From the NCBI GenBank assembly GCA_964609495.1, contig CAZSTA010000004.1:1-6290 (forward strand): a stretch of DNA of 6,290 nucleotides. The letters run 5' to 3'. Positions 6,110-6,290 of this stretch are shown piece after piece. Every line of letters begins with the position of its first letter. Positions within the stretch are counted from its first letter, which is position 1. The DNA comes from CAZSTA01 sp964609495 [NCBI: uncultured bacterium] (GTDB lineage Bacteria; CAZSTA01). The notes under the pieces are model-generated. The model was not told the DNA's origin. It was given only the letters and a program-made list of their open reading frames with translations, and searched no databases. Made by a program: the position numbers and the translations under genes.

Positions 6110-6241
6110 CTAGCGAAGATTATAAGGAATCGTAGCTAGCACTGCCTCTTTGGTCATCAGTTTGATCTGTTTCAACTGCGGTTTGCGATATGGCTGCCTG
6201 GTTGTCCTCCTTTCCACTCTCTTCCCCTCTTTCTCCATCAT
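6110..6241 (-). CDS. Precursor-like small peptide B (43 aa), paralogue of peptide A
   Basis: The peptide shares its first 25 residues exactly with peptide A (MMEKEGKRVERR ... QPYRKPQLKQ), then reads IKLMTKEAVL (26-35) and ends in a different, short tail, ATIPYNLR, with no cysteine. The YxxPxL motif and the KEAVL junction are conserved, so the same recognition factor could bind both. The stop is TAG at 6110-6112. The tail is only 8 residues after KEAVL, against 18 in peptide A; it could be a genuine alternative product or a tail replaced when the adjacent palindromic repeat was inserted nearby. It is the most upstream gene visible in the cluster, 207 bp before peptide A. Confidence 0.68.
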   Translation of the reverse strand: MMEKEGKRVERRTTRQPYRKPQLKQIKLMTKEAVLATIPYNLR

Positions 6242-6290
6242 TGCTTCCCTCCTTTCTGCTTGGTATTTAATCTAAACGCTCATATTGGAT
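6137..6290. repeat. Direct repeat, copy 2 (upstream region plus leader of peptide B)
   Basis: This is the second copy of the 154-bp direct repeat and is still matching when the window ends, so the duplication may extend further. The sequence between the copies (5952-6136) contains the palindromic element and the tail of peptide B. Confidence 0.95.
6247..6255 (-). promoter_or_regulatory. Ribosome binding site of peptide B
   Basis: AAAGGAGGG on the minus strand, identical in sequence and spacing to that of peptide A because it lies within the 154-bp direct repeat. Confidence 0.78.

Noticed and set aside
5798-6290. CRISPR array
   Set aside because: There are only two long repeat copies 339 bp apart, which contain a gene leader; there are no short regular repeats with unique spacers.

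Overview
This window comes from a bacterium: it has consensus Shine-Dalgarno sites, a textbook sigma70-type promoter, tightly packed operons and Sec-type signal peptides. Every gene I can support lies on the minus strand, so transcription runs from high to low coordinates. The phylum cannot be fixed from the sequence. Tandem PEGA plus FGE-like surface proteins and a GC-rich interspersed palindrome are common in large-genome uncultured lineages (Poribacteria or Planctomycetes-like bacteria are a guess only).

Right half (about 6290 to 3348): a small, partly decayed cluster that looks like a ribosomally made, modified peptide (RiPP) locus. It begins with two short precursor-like genes (6110-6241, 43 aa; 5741-5902, 53 aa). 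A 154-bp direct repeat, whose final 124 bp are identical, gives both the same upstream region, ribosome binding site and first 25 residues. They share a YxxPxL motif and a KEAVL junction, then have unrelated C-terminal tails. A 102-bp palindromic repeat separates them. A third, leaderless precursor fragment (5567-5719) keeps the EAxLSxCKT motif and runs straight into an HPr-kinase-like gene (4682-5566). That gene overlaps a fusion of an S26 signal-peptidase-like domain with a GNAT acetyltransferase (3669-4694). Next comes a collapsed ABC exporter (3348-3584) in which only the first ~45 and last ~33 residues remain, joined in frame. My reading is that the peptides are substrates, the kinase and the peptidase/acetyltransferase are tailoring or processing enzymes, and the exporter has been lost here. 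The leader-binding (RRE) and core-modifying enzymes would have to lie beyond position 6290 or elsewhere.

Middle (2928-3347): a 420-bp AT-rich intergenic stretch without a supported gene. It holds a strong promoter (TTGATA, 17 bp, TATAAT) pointing into the left operon.

Left half (2927 to 1): an AT-richer operon of two paralogous exported proteins (426 and 441 aa). Each has a signal peptide, two PEGA domains and a C-terminal formylglycine-generating-enzyme (SUMF1)-like domain that lacks the catalytic cysteine pair. The operon ends with a GcvH-like lipoyl-domain protein cut off by the window edge.
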